Positions 34,890 through 42,528 of a stretch of DNA of 57,086 nucleotides are shown piece after piece. The stretch lies in assembly GCA_937941715.1 (NCBI GenBank), contig CALDGX010000071.1, positions 1 to 57,086 on the forward strand. The letters run 5' to 3'. Every line of letters starts with the position of its first letter. Positions within the stretch are counted from its first letter, which is position 1. The notes beneath the pieces are model-generated. The model was not told the DNA's origin. It ran no database searches and saw only the letters and a list, made by a program, of their open reading frames with translations. This DNA comes from an uncultured Chloracidobacterium sp. Its GTDB lineage: Bacteria; Acidobacteriota; Blastocatellia; Pyrinomonadales; Pyrinomonadaceae. A program made the position numbers and the translations under genes.

Positions 34890-35444
34890 TCATTTGATCA
34901 GTGATTGAATTTCCTTAAAAAGCGGGTGCCGCGAGTCCCGCATCAGTTCAAAGAGGGCCATTTCGACTGACGACGGCACTACACCGCTTTGAAACATCTT
35001 TTGAACGCCGGCATCTTTGTCAGCGTCGTTTCGTGAACTGACCGCATCCGTCAGCAGGTGTACGCCGATCCCGTCCGCCAAGAGGTCGTGTGCGGTCTGA
35101 TTGACGCAAACGTGTGCCTCAACTCCGCACAATGCCGCCGTCTTGATACCTCCTGTCCGAAGGCGTTCGACAAACTCCGGCTTGCCGCACGCACTGAAGG
35201 TAGATTTTTCAATTACGCATACCTCGTCAGGGAGCGACAGCAAAATTTCCTCGACCGTTCGCCCGAGCCCTTTCGGATATTGCTCGGTGACTATCACGGG
35301 TACGCCGAGCAACTGAAAGCCCTGTACTGCGATCACCGCTCGCTCGATCACAAACAGACTGTCCGGTATCGCCTCGCGAAACGCTTCTTGGATATCGACA
35401 ACGACAAGCGCCGTCGAATGCGCAGCTAACGTGTTTCGATGCAT
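34890..35444 (-). CDS. Isochorismatase-family cysteine hydrolase
   Basis: 184 residues. Catalytic triad visible: Asp17 (VVVDIQ), Lys80 (VIEKSTFSA) and Cys113 (GVEAHVCV), with the cis-peptide region just before the Cys. Length and motifs match the YcaC/ISOC1 group, whose substrates are mostly unknown. It lies 15 bp downstream of the 59-residue membrane protein gene on the same strand and 47 bp upstream of pcrA. Confidence 0.9.
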   Translation of the reverse strand: MHRNTLAAHSTALVVVDIQEAFREAIPDSLFVIERAVIAVQGFQLLGVPVIVTEQYPKGLGRTVEEILLSLPDEVCVIEKSTFSACGKPEFVERLRTGGIKTAALCGVEAHVCVNQTAHDLLADGIGVHLLTDAVSSRNDADKDAGVQKMFQSGVVPSSVEMALFELMRDSRHPLFKEIQSLIK

Positions 35445-35459
35445 CGCTTTACGGTCCCT

Positions 35460-35639
35460 TTACTCTCCGCCCGTTTCCGCCGCGCGCTGTTCGGCTTTTC
35501 GCTGCTTTTCTGCTTCCCTTTCACGCATTTCCTTTTTGTACGTCTTGAAAAAGAAATAGACGGCGACCGCGCAAATGATAAGGATGAGGACCATCATCGC
35601 GGTTATGAAGTAGATCTCAGCTCTTCCGGCTCCGGGCAT
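35460..35639 (-). CDS. Small membrane protein with charged coiled-coil tail (59 residues)
   Basis: A 60-codon frame from the ATG at 35639. One strong transmembrane helix (about residues 10-31, TAMMVLILIICAVAVYFFF) followed by a Lys/Arg/Glu-rich tail that should be cytoplasmic. Opposite-strand reading is less convincing. Small YajC/FeoB-like membrane proteins look similar, but no family can be assigned. Start context has no clear SD. It shares strand and spacing with the isochorismatase-like gene. Confidence 0.5.
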   Translation of the reverse strand: MPGAGRAEIYFITAMMVLILIICAVAVYFFFKTYKKEMREREAEKQRKAEQRAAETGGE

Positions 35640-35719
35640 AAGCTTAGTTTAGGGTCCGATGGTGGCAGATTCAAGTTGGCGATCCAATACGCTTAGAAAG
35701 CCCGAGGATCGATCTTTTT

Positions 35720-36163
35720 CTAGCGGGGTGCATGCCCGTCTGGCACCGGTTCCGTATCATCACCCAAAAAGCGGCGGCGGTAGATGTCAGGCAAGGTCTT
35801 GACCTTTTTGTTGTTGTCGGTAACTACGTGAAGGGTCTCACCCTCGGCGATAAGCGTGTCGTCCGACCGGCGATAGACCTTGTAGATAAACCTCAGGCTG
35901 CGGCTGCGGACTTCGCTCGCCTTGAGCATTATCGTCAATATGTCGTCGTAATATGCCGGAGATTTGTAGCGGCAGTAGGTTTCGGCGACGACCATAAGGG
36001 CTTCGTCAACCTCTTCCATTTCCTTATAAGAAAAGCCGCGCGCCCTGCAAAGGTCGCCGCGGCCAACTTCGAACCAAACCAGGTAGTTCGAATGATGAAC
36101 TATCCCCATCTGGTCGGTCTCGGCGTAGCGTACCCGAATGTCGGTTTCGTGCCAGCCGTCCAT
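35720..36163 (-). CDS. Acyl-CoA thioesterase (hotdog fold, YbgC/4HBT family)
   Basis: 147 residues. VRYAETDQMGIVHHSNYLVWFEVGRGDL carries the catalytic Asp of the YbgC/FadM family, with the hotdog helix right after. It would hydrolyse acyl-CoA or acyl-ACP thioesters. The start codon lies 8 nt after the 3' CCA of tRNA-Gln(CTG) on the same strand with no Shine-Dalgarno, so the mRNA 5' end may be produced by tRNA processing. Confidence 0.9.
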   Translation of the reverse strand: MDGWHETDIRVRYAETDQMGIVHHSNYLVWFEVGRGDLCRARGFSYKEMEEVDEALMVVAETYCRYKSPAYYDDILTIMLKASEVRSRSLRFIYKVYRRSDDTLIAEGETLHVVTDNNKKVKTLPDIYRRRFLGDDTEPVPDGHAPR

Positions 36164-36171
36164 AAGAAAAT

Positions 36172-36245
36172 TGGCTGGGAGACAGGGATTCGAACCCCGA
36201 TAGGCAGATCCAGAGACTGCAGTCCTACCATTAGACGATCTCCCA
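36172..36245 (-). tRNA. tRNA-Gln(CTG)
   Basis: 74 nt with encoded CCA. Acceptor TGGGAGA/TCTCCCA, discriminator G, D-arm with AATGGTA loop, anticodon loop CTCTGGA (anticodon CTG), T-arm with TTCGAAT loop. T-stem CGGGG/CCCTG. The anticodon stem has one T-T pair at its loop end. The acceptor form (TGGG...CCCAG) matches tRNA-Gln. Confidence 0.93.
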
Positions 36246-36329
36246 GCGTTATTAATAATTTACGTTTCCGCACTCGCGCTTGTCAAACCACTTTGCCAAT
36301 CTCGGCGCTGAGAGGCAAAATAGAGGTTT

Positions 36330-36788
36330 ATGTCGGAAGACAAAGAGATACTTAACAACCGCCAGGCGTATCACGAATTTTTCATACTCGACAAGTATGA
36401 AGCCGGTGCCGCGCTCGTCGGTACCGAGGTCAAAAGTATCATGGCCGGCCGCATTCAGCTCAAAGAGGCGTTCGTACAGATCAAGGACGGTGAGGTCTGG
36501 CTGCTCAATTCGCACATATCGCATTACTCGCACGGTAACATCAACAACCACGACGTCCTGCGGCCGCGCAAGCTCTTGCTGCACCGCCGCGAGATCGAAA
36601 AGCTCGAACGCGAGACGACCGTAAAAGGTATGACGCTGGTTGTCACCCGCATTTATTGGAAAAATGGACGGATCAAATTTGAGATCGGCGTCGCCAAGGG
36701 CAAAAAGCTCTATGACAAACGCGAGACCGAGATGCGCAAGACGATCGACAAAGAAACGCGGCAGGAGTTGAAACAAAGGCTTAGATAA
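36330..36788 (+). CDS. smpB: SsrA-binding protein SmpB
   Basis: 152 residues. N-terminal NRQAYHEFFILDKYEAGAALVGTEVKSI, RIQLKEAFVQI, NSHISHYSHGN, RPRKLLLHRREI and the basic tail beginning KGKKLYDKRE (helix that enters the mRNA channel). Binds tmRNA for ribosome rescue. The ssrA gene is not visible here. AGAGG lies close to the ATG. Confidence 0.97.
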   Translation: MSEDKEILNNRQAYHEFFILDKYEAGAALVGTEVKSIMAGRIQLKEAFVQIKDGEVWLLNSHISHYSHGNINNHDVLRPRKLLLHRREIEKLERETTVKGMTLVVTRIYWKNGRIKFEIGVAKGKKLYDKRETEMRKTIDKETRQELKQRLR

Positions 36789-36842
36789 GTTATAGATATT
36801 ACAAGGTTTTTGCACATATAAAAGTTACTTATAGAGGTGTTG

Positions 36843-38342
36843 ATGAAGGTTCAGGGAATTTCCTCCAATTTTATGGAAGCCAATGTCGATGCGTTGGCCG
36901 TTGCGGTGTTTAAGGGCGAAAAGGCCACTGCCGGCGTCCTCAAGGACCTCGACAAGGTTTGCGGCGGACTGATCGCTGCGGTTTTCAAGAACGAAGAGTT
37001 CAAGGGCGACAAGGGTGAGACCGCATTGATCCGATTCGTTCCGAAAGGGACGGTCAAGGCCAGCCGCCTTCTGCTCGTCGGTGTCGGCGACCAGAAAGAT
37101 TACGGTTCGGCAGACATTGCCGGAGTCTCGGGTACCGCGACACGCTTTTTGCGGGCACGCAACATCAAGACCTTCGCACTTCTTCCGCGATCGGAGGCGT
37201 CCGCTGTCGAGGTCGCTCAAAACGCGGCTCAGGGCTTTATCACAAGTCAGTTCGAGCTTGATAAGTACAAGACGAAGGACAAAAATGACAAGGCCGTTAC
37301 CGGTTTGACCGTCTGCATCGACGGGGCAAAGCCAGCCGACCTGAAGAACGGTATCGCCCGCGGCCAGGCTATTGGCGATTCGATGAACTTCACCCGCGAT
37401 CTGGCCAATGAGCCGCCCAACATCCTCCATCCGACCGAGATGGCAAAGCGGGCACAGGCAATGGCAAAGGAGACCGGCCTCAAATGCGAGATCCTCGACG
37501 AAGCCAAAATGACCAAGCTTGGCATGGGCTCGCTCATGAGCGTGTCGATCGGTTCGGAACAGCCGGCCAAAATGATCGTTCTTAAGTACACCCCGGCAAA
37601 GAGCACCGCAAAGAAAGGTGAGGTGCTCGCTCTCGTCGGCAAGGGCATCACCTTTGACACGGGCGGCATCTCGCTCAAGCCCGGTGAGGGTATGGACGCG
37701 ATGAAGTACGACATGTCGGGCGGTGCGACCGTTCTCGGCACGATGCGTGCCATCGCCCTGCTTAAACCGTCGGTCCCGGTCATTGGTATCGTCGCCGCGG
37801 TTGAAAATATGCCCGACGGCAAGGCATCACGTCCGAGCGACGTGGTGACCGCGATGAACGGCAAGACCATCGAGATCCTTAATACCGACGCGGAAGGCCG
37901 CCTGATCCTCGCTGATGCCGTCGCTTACGCCGAAAAGCTCGGGGCCACCCGCATCGTCGATATGGCGACGCTTACAGGAGCCGTGATCATCGCTCTTGGC
38001 GACCAGAACACGGGCATCATGGGCAATGACCAGGGCCTGGTCGATGAGATCATCGCTTGCGGCAAGGAGGCCGGCGAAGGTTTCTGGCAGCTCCCCGTCA
38101 GCCCTGAGTACAGCAAACAGATCCGCTCGGACATCGCCGACATCAAGAACATCGGCCCTCGTGGAAAGGCCGGCACGATCATGGGTGCCGTCTTTATTCA
38201 GGAGTTCGTCGATAAGGCCAAATGGGCTCACCTCGATATCGCCGGCACCGCATGGATCGACAGCGGCAAGTCACATATGTCCAAGGGCCCGACCGGCGTT
38301 GCGATCCGTTCGCTTATCCGCCTTGTCGAAAAGTCGCAATAG
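36843..38342 (+). CDS. pepA: Leucyl aminopeptidase (M17)
   Basis: 499 residues from the ATG at 36843, preceded by AGAGG at 36833-36837; upstream in-frame GTG and TTG overlap that site. C-terminal catalytic domain: VGKGITFDTGGISLKP (Lys and Asp ligands), MKYDMSGGATVLG, and the M17 signature NTDAEGRLILADAVAYAE. N-terminal macro-like domain about 1-165. Cleaves N-terminal residues from peptides; hexamer with two metals in the family. Followed by an intrinsic terminator. Confidence 0.96.
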   Translation: MKVQGISSNFMEANVDALAVAVFKGEKATAGVLKDLDKVCGGLIAAVFKNEEFKGDKGETALIRFVPKGTVKASRLLLVGVGDQKDYGSADIAGVSGTATRFLRARNIKTFALLPRSEASAVEVAQNAAQGFITSQFELDKYKTKDKNDKAVTGLTVCIDGAKPADLKNGIARGQAIGDSMNFTRDLANEPPNILHPTEMAKRAQAMAKETGLKCEILDEAKMTKLGMGSLMSVSIGSEQPAKMIVLKYTPAKSTAKKGEVLALVGKGITFDTGGISLKPGEGMDAMKYDMSGGATVLGTMRAIALLKPSVPVIGIVAAVENMPDGKASRPSDVVTAMNGKTIEILNTDAEGRLILADAVAYAEKLGATRIVDMATLTGAVIIALGDQNTGIMGNDQGLVDEIIACGKEAGEGFWQLPVSPEYSKQIRSDIADIKNIGPRGKAGTIMGAVFIQEFVDKAKWAHLDIAGTAWIDSGKSHMSKGPTGVAIRSLIRLVEKSQ

Positions 38343-38364
38343 GCCGACAAACATAACCAGAAGG

Positions 38365-38398
38365 AAAGGTCGCGGGTCAATTCCCGCGGCCTTTTTCT
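38365..38398 (+). terminator. Intrinsic terminator after pepA
   Basis: AAAGGTCGCGGG (38365-38376) pairs with CCCGCGGCCTTT (38383-38394) with one G-T pair and a 6-nt loop, followed by T residues. Confidence 0.85.
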
Positions 38399-38505
38399 AT
38401 TTGCGGACAAACCGTGTCGGGCTTCGCCGAAAAACGGCTGCCGCCTTCTTCGATCCGACGCTGTGCCGTTTGAACGTTCATACAGTCATTTTCGTGCCGT
38501 AATAA

Positions 38506-38534
38506 TTGACACGCGAGAGACAATCTTGTCTAAT
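38506..38534 (+). promoter_or_regulatory. Sigma-70-type promoter for the DUF4344 lipoprotein gene
   Basis: TTGACA (38506-38511), spacer 17 nt, TCTAAT (38529-38534). Transcription would begin near 38541, giving a leader of about 23 nt before the ATG at 38564. Confidence 0.7.
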
Positions 38535-38563
38535 CCATTTATCTCGGATAGTCAGCATTCGGT

Positions 38564-39442
38564 ATGCATCGCAACTTGATCAATCTGACGTTGGTTGTCG
38601 GCATCCTTTTTGTGATCACGGCATGTGTCTGCCGTTCGGATCGAAATCAGGAGCCCGGCTCGCCGACCCCCGATAAAAAAGCCTCGAGTTCAACGCCTGC
38701 CGACAAAGAAAAGCCCAGCCCCGGCAAGGAAAAGATCAAGGACGAGGGTGATTTCATTGTCGACCATGTTGATGTGCAGAACTCGAAATACGCGGACATT
38801 GACCGTGAGGTTCGCGAAGAAAAACTTTTGGAAAAGGCGGCCGATCAGCTAAACAAGGCTCTGGTGCTGCCGCACGACATCACGCTCCGGACCAAGGACT
38901 GCGGCGAGATCAACGCGTTTTACGATTCAAACGATCCGACCGTCACTGTCTGCTACGAGTTGATGGAGCATTTCTATCAGGTTTTCAGGTCCACCGGTTT
39001 ATCGGACGAGCGGGCCTATGAAAAGATGTTCGACGCGGTCCGGTTCGTCTTTCTACACGAGATCGGCCACGCACTCATCGACACCTACAAACTCCCGGTA
39101 ACGGGCAACGAAGAGGATGCCGCCGACCGTGCGTCGGCATATATCAATCTCGAGGAACTTGGCGAGGACGGTGTCAACGCTGTGTTTGCGGCTGCCGACG
39201 CGTTCGCGATCGAGTCTAAACGCCGGACCAACGGCCGTCAGGACCTCGCTGATGAGCACCTTTTGAAAGAACAGCGGTTCTACAATTCGCTGTGTATGAT
39301 CTACGGATCTAACTCGGCAAAATATGAAAGTATCGTGACCAAGGGCTATCTGCCCAAGGAGCGTGCCGTTCGCTGTGAGAATGAGTATCAGCGGACATCC
39401 GAAAGTTGGCGAAACCTGCTTCAACCGTGGCGCAAGGATTGA
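38564..39442 (+). CDS. DUF4344 lipoprotein, putative zinc metallopeptidase
   Basis: 292 residues. Lipobox V-I-T-A-C21; then a Ser/Pro/Lys/Glu-rich spacer (25-62). The catalytic part has the zincin motif H165-E166-I-G-H169 followed 14-15 residues later by E183/E184-D185 (GNEEDAADR), plus a conserved Cys pair (113, 130) that may form a disulfide and YELMEHFYQVF. This is the DUF4344 arrangement. It should be tethered to a membrane and cleave proteins or peptides; no substrate known. First of three consecutive lipoproteins. Confidence 0.85.
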   Translation: MHRNLINLTLVVGILFVITACVCRSDRNQEPGSPTPDKKASSSTPADKEKPSPGKEKIKDEGDFIVDHVDVQNSKYADIDREVREEKLLEKAADQLNKALVLPHDITLRTKDCGEINAFYDSNDPTVTVCYELMEHFYQVFRSTGLSDERAYEKMFDAVRFVFLHEIGHALIDTYKLPVTGNEEDAADRASAYINLEELGEDGVNAVFAAADAFAIESKRRTNGRQDLADEHLLKEQRFYNSLCMIYGSNSAKYESIVTKGYLPKERAVRCENEYQRTSESWRNLLQPWRKD

Positions 39443-39461
39443 GGCTTTTCCCGGTACTGCT

Positions 39462-40040
39462 ATGAAAAGACTATTTAATGACATCGTATTTAGCGGCAAT
39501 AATCTGATCAGCGGCCTCATCGCTCTCGCGGTGGTCGGCAGCATTGCCCTCGGCTGTAACTGCAACAAGAGTTTTGACCTAGGCAATATCTCGTCGTCGT
39601 CAAACACCTCGTCAGGTTCGTCCAAGGACACTCCCGCCGATACCGGAAAGAACGGTGATGTGCCTTCGAACAGCGTCATCGAGGGCCTGGTGAAAGATTC
39701 GACCGAACAATTTGCCGAGGCTATCCAGAGCGAGGAGTTTAGCGATCTTCGTTCGAACGCATCGACCGATTTTCAGAGCACATACACGGCCGATGAGATG
39801 CGTGACGCTTTCAGATCGTACATAAACAAAAAATCGCTTGTCGTTCCGATCCTCCGAAAGGTAAAGGATACGGACGCCGACTTTACGACCCCGCCGTCGA
39901 TCCGCACGGAAAAAGGCGTCAAGGTCCTGATGGCGAACGGAAAGTTCGCGACGAAACCGTACGCTGTCCGGTTTGATTACGAATACGTGATGCGCGGCGG
40001 CGAATGGAAACTTCTGAAACTGGTGGTAAATATACCTTAG
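39462..40040 (+). CDS. Lipoprotein with NTF2-like C-terminal domain (paralogue A)
   Basis: 192 residues from the ATG at 39462, 19 nt after the DUF4344 stop. Signal with lipobox A-L-G-C32 (a second Cys follows). Ser-rich spacer about 40-65. The C-terminal domain (about 75-192) begins LVKDSTEQFAEAIQS and ends GEWKLLKLVVNIP, an alpha/beta arrangement like NTF2/DUF4878-type folds. It aligns end to end with the same part of the next lipoprotein. Function unknown. Confidence 0.78.
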   Translation: MKRLFNDIVFSGNNLISGLIALAVVGSIALGCNCNKSFDLGNISSSSNTSSGSSKDTPADTGKNGDVPSNSVIEGLVKDSTEQFAEAIQSEEFSDLRSNASTDFQSTYTADEMRDAFRSYINKKSLVVPILRKVKDTDADFTTPPSIRTEKGVKVLMANGKFATKPYAVRFDYEYVMRGGEWKLLKLVVNIP

Positions 40041-40084
40041 CGGCCGGCGGTCTCAGCGGTCGAAAATATCTTTTGAGGAGAACT

Positions 40085-40852
40085 ATGAATAAAACTATCT
40101 TTACAAAAAGTTCGGGCTCGTCGCTGTCGCTATTCCTTGCGTTGGGCATTCTCTTGGTCGTCGGGTTGGGCTGCGGTTCGAGCACGCCGGCGCCTCCGGC
40201 CTATGTCGGCTTCTGGCAGGGCGATGACGGCTCGACAATCACGATCAGGGCCGATGGCGGTGCCGACTATAAATCGGGCGGTACGTCCGTCACCGGCGGC
40301 GGCGTTACCGTAGATGAAGGCGCCAAAACGCTCAAGATCTCGATGGCGGGCCTCGGCCCGAGCTTTACCATCGACAAGGCACCCGACGGCGGCAAAATGA
40401 CGCTTAGCGGTGTGGTTTACCGTAAGGCCGGCGGAGGTTCTGACACGAGCACGAGCGAATCCAAGCCAACGATCCCCTCGGACGAAAAGCTCCAGACGCT
40501 CGTCAAATCGACCATGATGGATTTCGGCGACGCGATCCAGTCCGGCGATTTTGTAGATTTTCACAATAAGATCGCCAAGGTCTGGCGTGACTCGTCGACC
40601 CCGGACAAGATGAAAGAGGCGTTCAAGGTCTTCGTCGACAATAAAGAGCAGTTCAATTTCAAACGGGCTATCGCTACCCTGGATGCAAAGTTTTCGCCGG
40701 CACCGTCGATCGAAAAGGTCGCGGGCCTCGACGCGATGATCCTCAAGGGCACTTACGAGACCAAACCCGGTACCATCTTTGAACTCAAGTACACGATGGA
40801 GGACGGCGTCTGGAAGCTGATCGGGATCAACGTCAAGACCGCGGGCGAATGA
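40085..40852 (+). CDS. Lipoprotein with NTF2-like C-terminal domain and N-terminal beta module (paralogue B)
   Basis: 255 residues from the ATG at 40085, with AGGAG 4 nt before it. Lipobox V-G-L-G-C30. Residues about 38-120 form a small beta module (WQGDDGSTITIRADGGADY, like a lipocalin-type YxGxW domain). Residues about 140-255 (LVKSTMMDFGDAIQSGDF to GVWKLIGINVKTAGE) match the C-terminal domain of the upstream lipoprotein. Adjacent duplication plus domain gain is the simplest explanation. Followed by an intrinsic terminator. Confidence 0.8.
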   Translation: MNKTIFTKSSGSSLSLFLALGILLVVGLGCGSSTPAPPAYVGFWQGDDGSTITIRADGGADYKSGGTSVTGGGVTVDEGAKTLKISMAGLGPSFTIDKAPDGGKMTLSGVVYRKAGGGSDTSTSESKPTIPSDEKLQTLVKSTMMDFGDAIQSGDFVDFHNKIAKVWRDSSTPDKMKEAFKVFVDNKEQFNFKRAIATLDAKFSPAPSIEKVAGLDAMILKGTYETKPGTIFELKYTMEDGVWKLIGINVKTAGE

Positions 40853-40874
40853 TCGCGTTCCAGTCAACACCTTG

Positions 40875-40910
40875 AAGGCCGGGCCGCGGATGGTCCGGCC
40901 TTTGATTTTT
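40875..40910 (+). terminator. Intrinsic terminator after lipoprotein cluster
   Basis: AAGGCCGGGCC (40875-40885) pairs with GGTCCGGCCTT (40892-40902) with one G-T, loop of 6 nt, followed by TGATTTTT. Confidence 0.85.
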
Positions 40911-40957
40911 GCACTGCCGAAAGCTAAACTCATAGTTTCGATTTCGTTAACAATCAT

Positions 40958-42118
40958 ATGAAAATTCACGAGTATCAAGGCAAAGCTATCCTGAAAGAAT
41001 ACGGCGTTCCGGTTCCCCGCGGCATAGTCGCCCGTTCGCCCGAAGAGGCCGAGGCGGCGGCAAAGGAACTCGGCACCGACGTCGTCGTTGTCAAAGCACA
41101 GATCCACGCCGGCGGCCGCGGTAAGGGCGGCGGCGTTAAGCTCGCCAAATCGCCGGCCGAGGCACGCGAGATCGCGTCGCAGATCCTCGGGATGCAGCTA
41201 GTCACGCACCAGACCGGCCCCGAGGGCCAGCAGGTCCGCACGCTGCTGATCGAAGAAGGTTTGCCCATCGACAAGGAGTTTTACCTCGGCATCACGCTTG
41301 ACCGCGTGACGGGCCGCAACGTCTTTATGGCGTCACAGGCCGGCGGGATGGATATCGAAAAGGTCGCCGAGGAAACGCCCGAGCTGATACTTAAGGAAAC
41401 GATCGACCCGGCGGTCGGGCTTCGCGGATTTCAGGCCCGCAAGCTCGCGTTCGGCCTCGGCATTCCTAACGAACTGATCGGCCAGGCGGCCAAATTCATG
41501 CTCGCCCTTTATGACGCGTACGAAAAGACCGACGCCAGCCTGGTCGAGATCAATCCGTTCCTGCTGACCAAGGACGGCCGCCTGATCGCCCTCGACGCCA
41601 AGCTCAACTTCGACGACAACGCGATGTTCCGCCACAAAGATTACGCCGAGCTTCGCGACCTTAACGAAGAAGAACCGCTCGAGATCGAGGCGTCGAAGCA
41701 CGACCTCAACTACATCAAGCTCGACGGCAATATCGGCTGTATGGTCAACGGTGCCGGCCTCGCGATGGCGACGATGGACATCATCAAACTCGCGGGCGGC
41801 GAACCCGCCAACTTTCTCGACGTCGGCGGCGGTGCGTCGCAGGAGCGCGTCGAACAGGCGTTCAAGATCCTGCTCGCCGACCAGAACGTCAAGGCCGTGC
41901 TGATCAACATCTTCGGCGGTATTGTCCGCTGCGATATGGTCGCCCTCGGCGTCGTCGCCGCGGCCAAGAATCTGGGCGTCTCGATCCCGATCGTCGCCCG
42001 GCTCGAAGGCACAAACGTCGAAGAAGGCCGCCGCGTCCTCGAATCCTCCGGCATCGGCATCATCCCCGCCACCGGAATGAACGACGCCGCCGCGAAAGTC
42101 GTCGCGGCCGCCGCCTAA
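40958..42118 (+). CDS. sucC: Succinate-CoA ligase (ADP-forming) beta subunit
   Basis: 386 residues. ATP-grasp domain: MKIHEYQGKAILKEYGVPVPRG, KAQIHAGGRGKGGGVKLA, LVEINPFLLTKDGRLIALDAKLNFDDNA; C-terminal CoA-ligase flavodoxin part with GNIGCMVNGAGLAMATMD and LINIFGGIVRCD. Needs a SucD partner; no sucD is adjacent, and a terminator follows directly. Codon use is visibly biased to C/G in third positions, which suggests high expression. Confidence 0.97.
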   Translation: MKIHEYQGKAILKEYGVPVPRGIVARSPEEAEAAAKELGTDVVVVKAQIHAGGRGKGGGVKLAKSPAEAREIASQILGMQLVTHQTGPEGQQVRTLLIEEGLPIDKEFYLGITLDRVTGRNVFMASQAGGMDIEKVAEETPELILKETIDPAVGLRGFQARKLAFGLGIPNELIGQAAKFMLALYDAYEKTDASLVEINPFLLTKDGRLIALDAKLNFDDNAMFRHKDYAELRDLNEEEPLEIEASKHDLNYIKLDGNIGCMVNGAGLAMATMDIIKLAGGEPANFLDVGGGASQERVEQAFKILLADQNVKAVLINIFGGIVRCDMVALGVVAAAKNLGVSIPIVARLEGTNVEEGRRVLESSGIGIIPATGMNDAAAKVVAAAA

Positions 42119-42164
42119 GTCAGAACCGCCTGCGTAAGCGGGCGGCCAGTTCGCAAGATCACCA

Positions 42165-42194
42165 AAGGCCTCGGACATCACCGAGGCCTTTTTT
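42165..42194 (+). terminator. Intrinsic terminator after sucC
   Basis: AAGGCCTCGG (42165-42174) and CCGAGGCCTT (42181-42190) pair perfectly with a 6-nt loop, followed by TTTT. Confidence 0.9.
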
Positions 42195-42308
42195 CCTTGA
42201 TTCAACTTCGCTGCCAGACTGCCCCGCACCCAAAAAGCAGAGTTGCGAGTGGTATCTTTGGAACTTCGAAAGGCCTTGTTGAATTCTTATGGCAGTCTTT
42301 ATGAGTTG

Positions 42309-42399
42309 CCACGCTCTTCAGAGCGTGGTCGGTGTCCGGATATCGTCTCCGGCTTTAGCCGAATGCCCAAGGCTAAAGCCGAGTATTTACCGGCATTCG
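42309..42399. repeat. Cluster of palindromic REP-like repeats
   Basis: CCACGCTCT (42309-42317) pairs with AGAGCGTGG (42320-42328). CGGCTTTAGCC (42350-42360) pairs with GGCTAAAGCCG (42371-42381). CGAATGCC (42360-42367) can alternatively pair with GGCATTCG (42392-42399). A further CTAAAGCC copy follows at about 42409. The whole gap 42119-42528 has no supported gene, only the sucC terminator and these palindromes. The style resembles REP elements moved by RAYT transposases; no transposase is in the window. Confidence 0.65.
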
Positions 42400-42528
42400 G
42401 ACCACTAGCTAAAGCCAGCGGCGATTCACTAGATCCCGTCATTCCCGCCCGAAAAGCAACCAAACCGGCCGCTCGCATCATCCTTTAGGCTAAGTTTGGC
42501 GCCTACCGTTAGCTTTGAGGAAAATTAT

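Noticed and set aside
36172..36245. tRNA-Cys from a CTGCAGTC stretch
   Set aside because: Folding puts CTG at the anticodon and the TGGG...CCCAG acceptor fits tRNA-Gln; a Cys reading would leave two unpaired bases between T-arm and acceptor.
40130..41107. Minus-strand frame of 325 codons crossing a lipoprotein gene, a terminator and the sucC start
   Set aside because: It spans clear plus-strand genes and regulatory signals and shows no recognisable domain.
41333..42229. Long minus-strand frame of 298 codons opposite sucC
   Set aside because: Shadow of the GC-rich sucC gene; it has no family motif and runs through the sucC terminator.
42243..42488. 81-codon frame in the gap after sucC
   Set aside because: It consists of the palindromic repeats and has no start signal or domain; kept only as repeat annotation.
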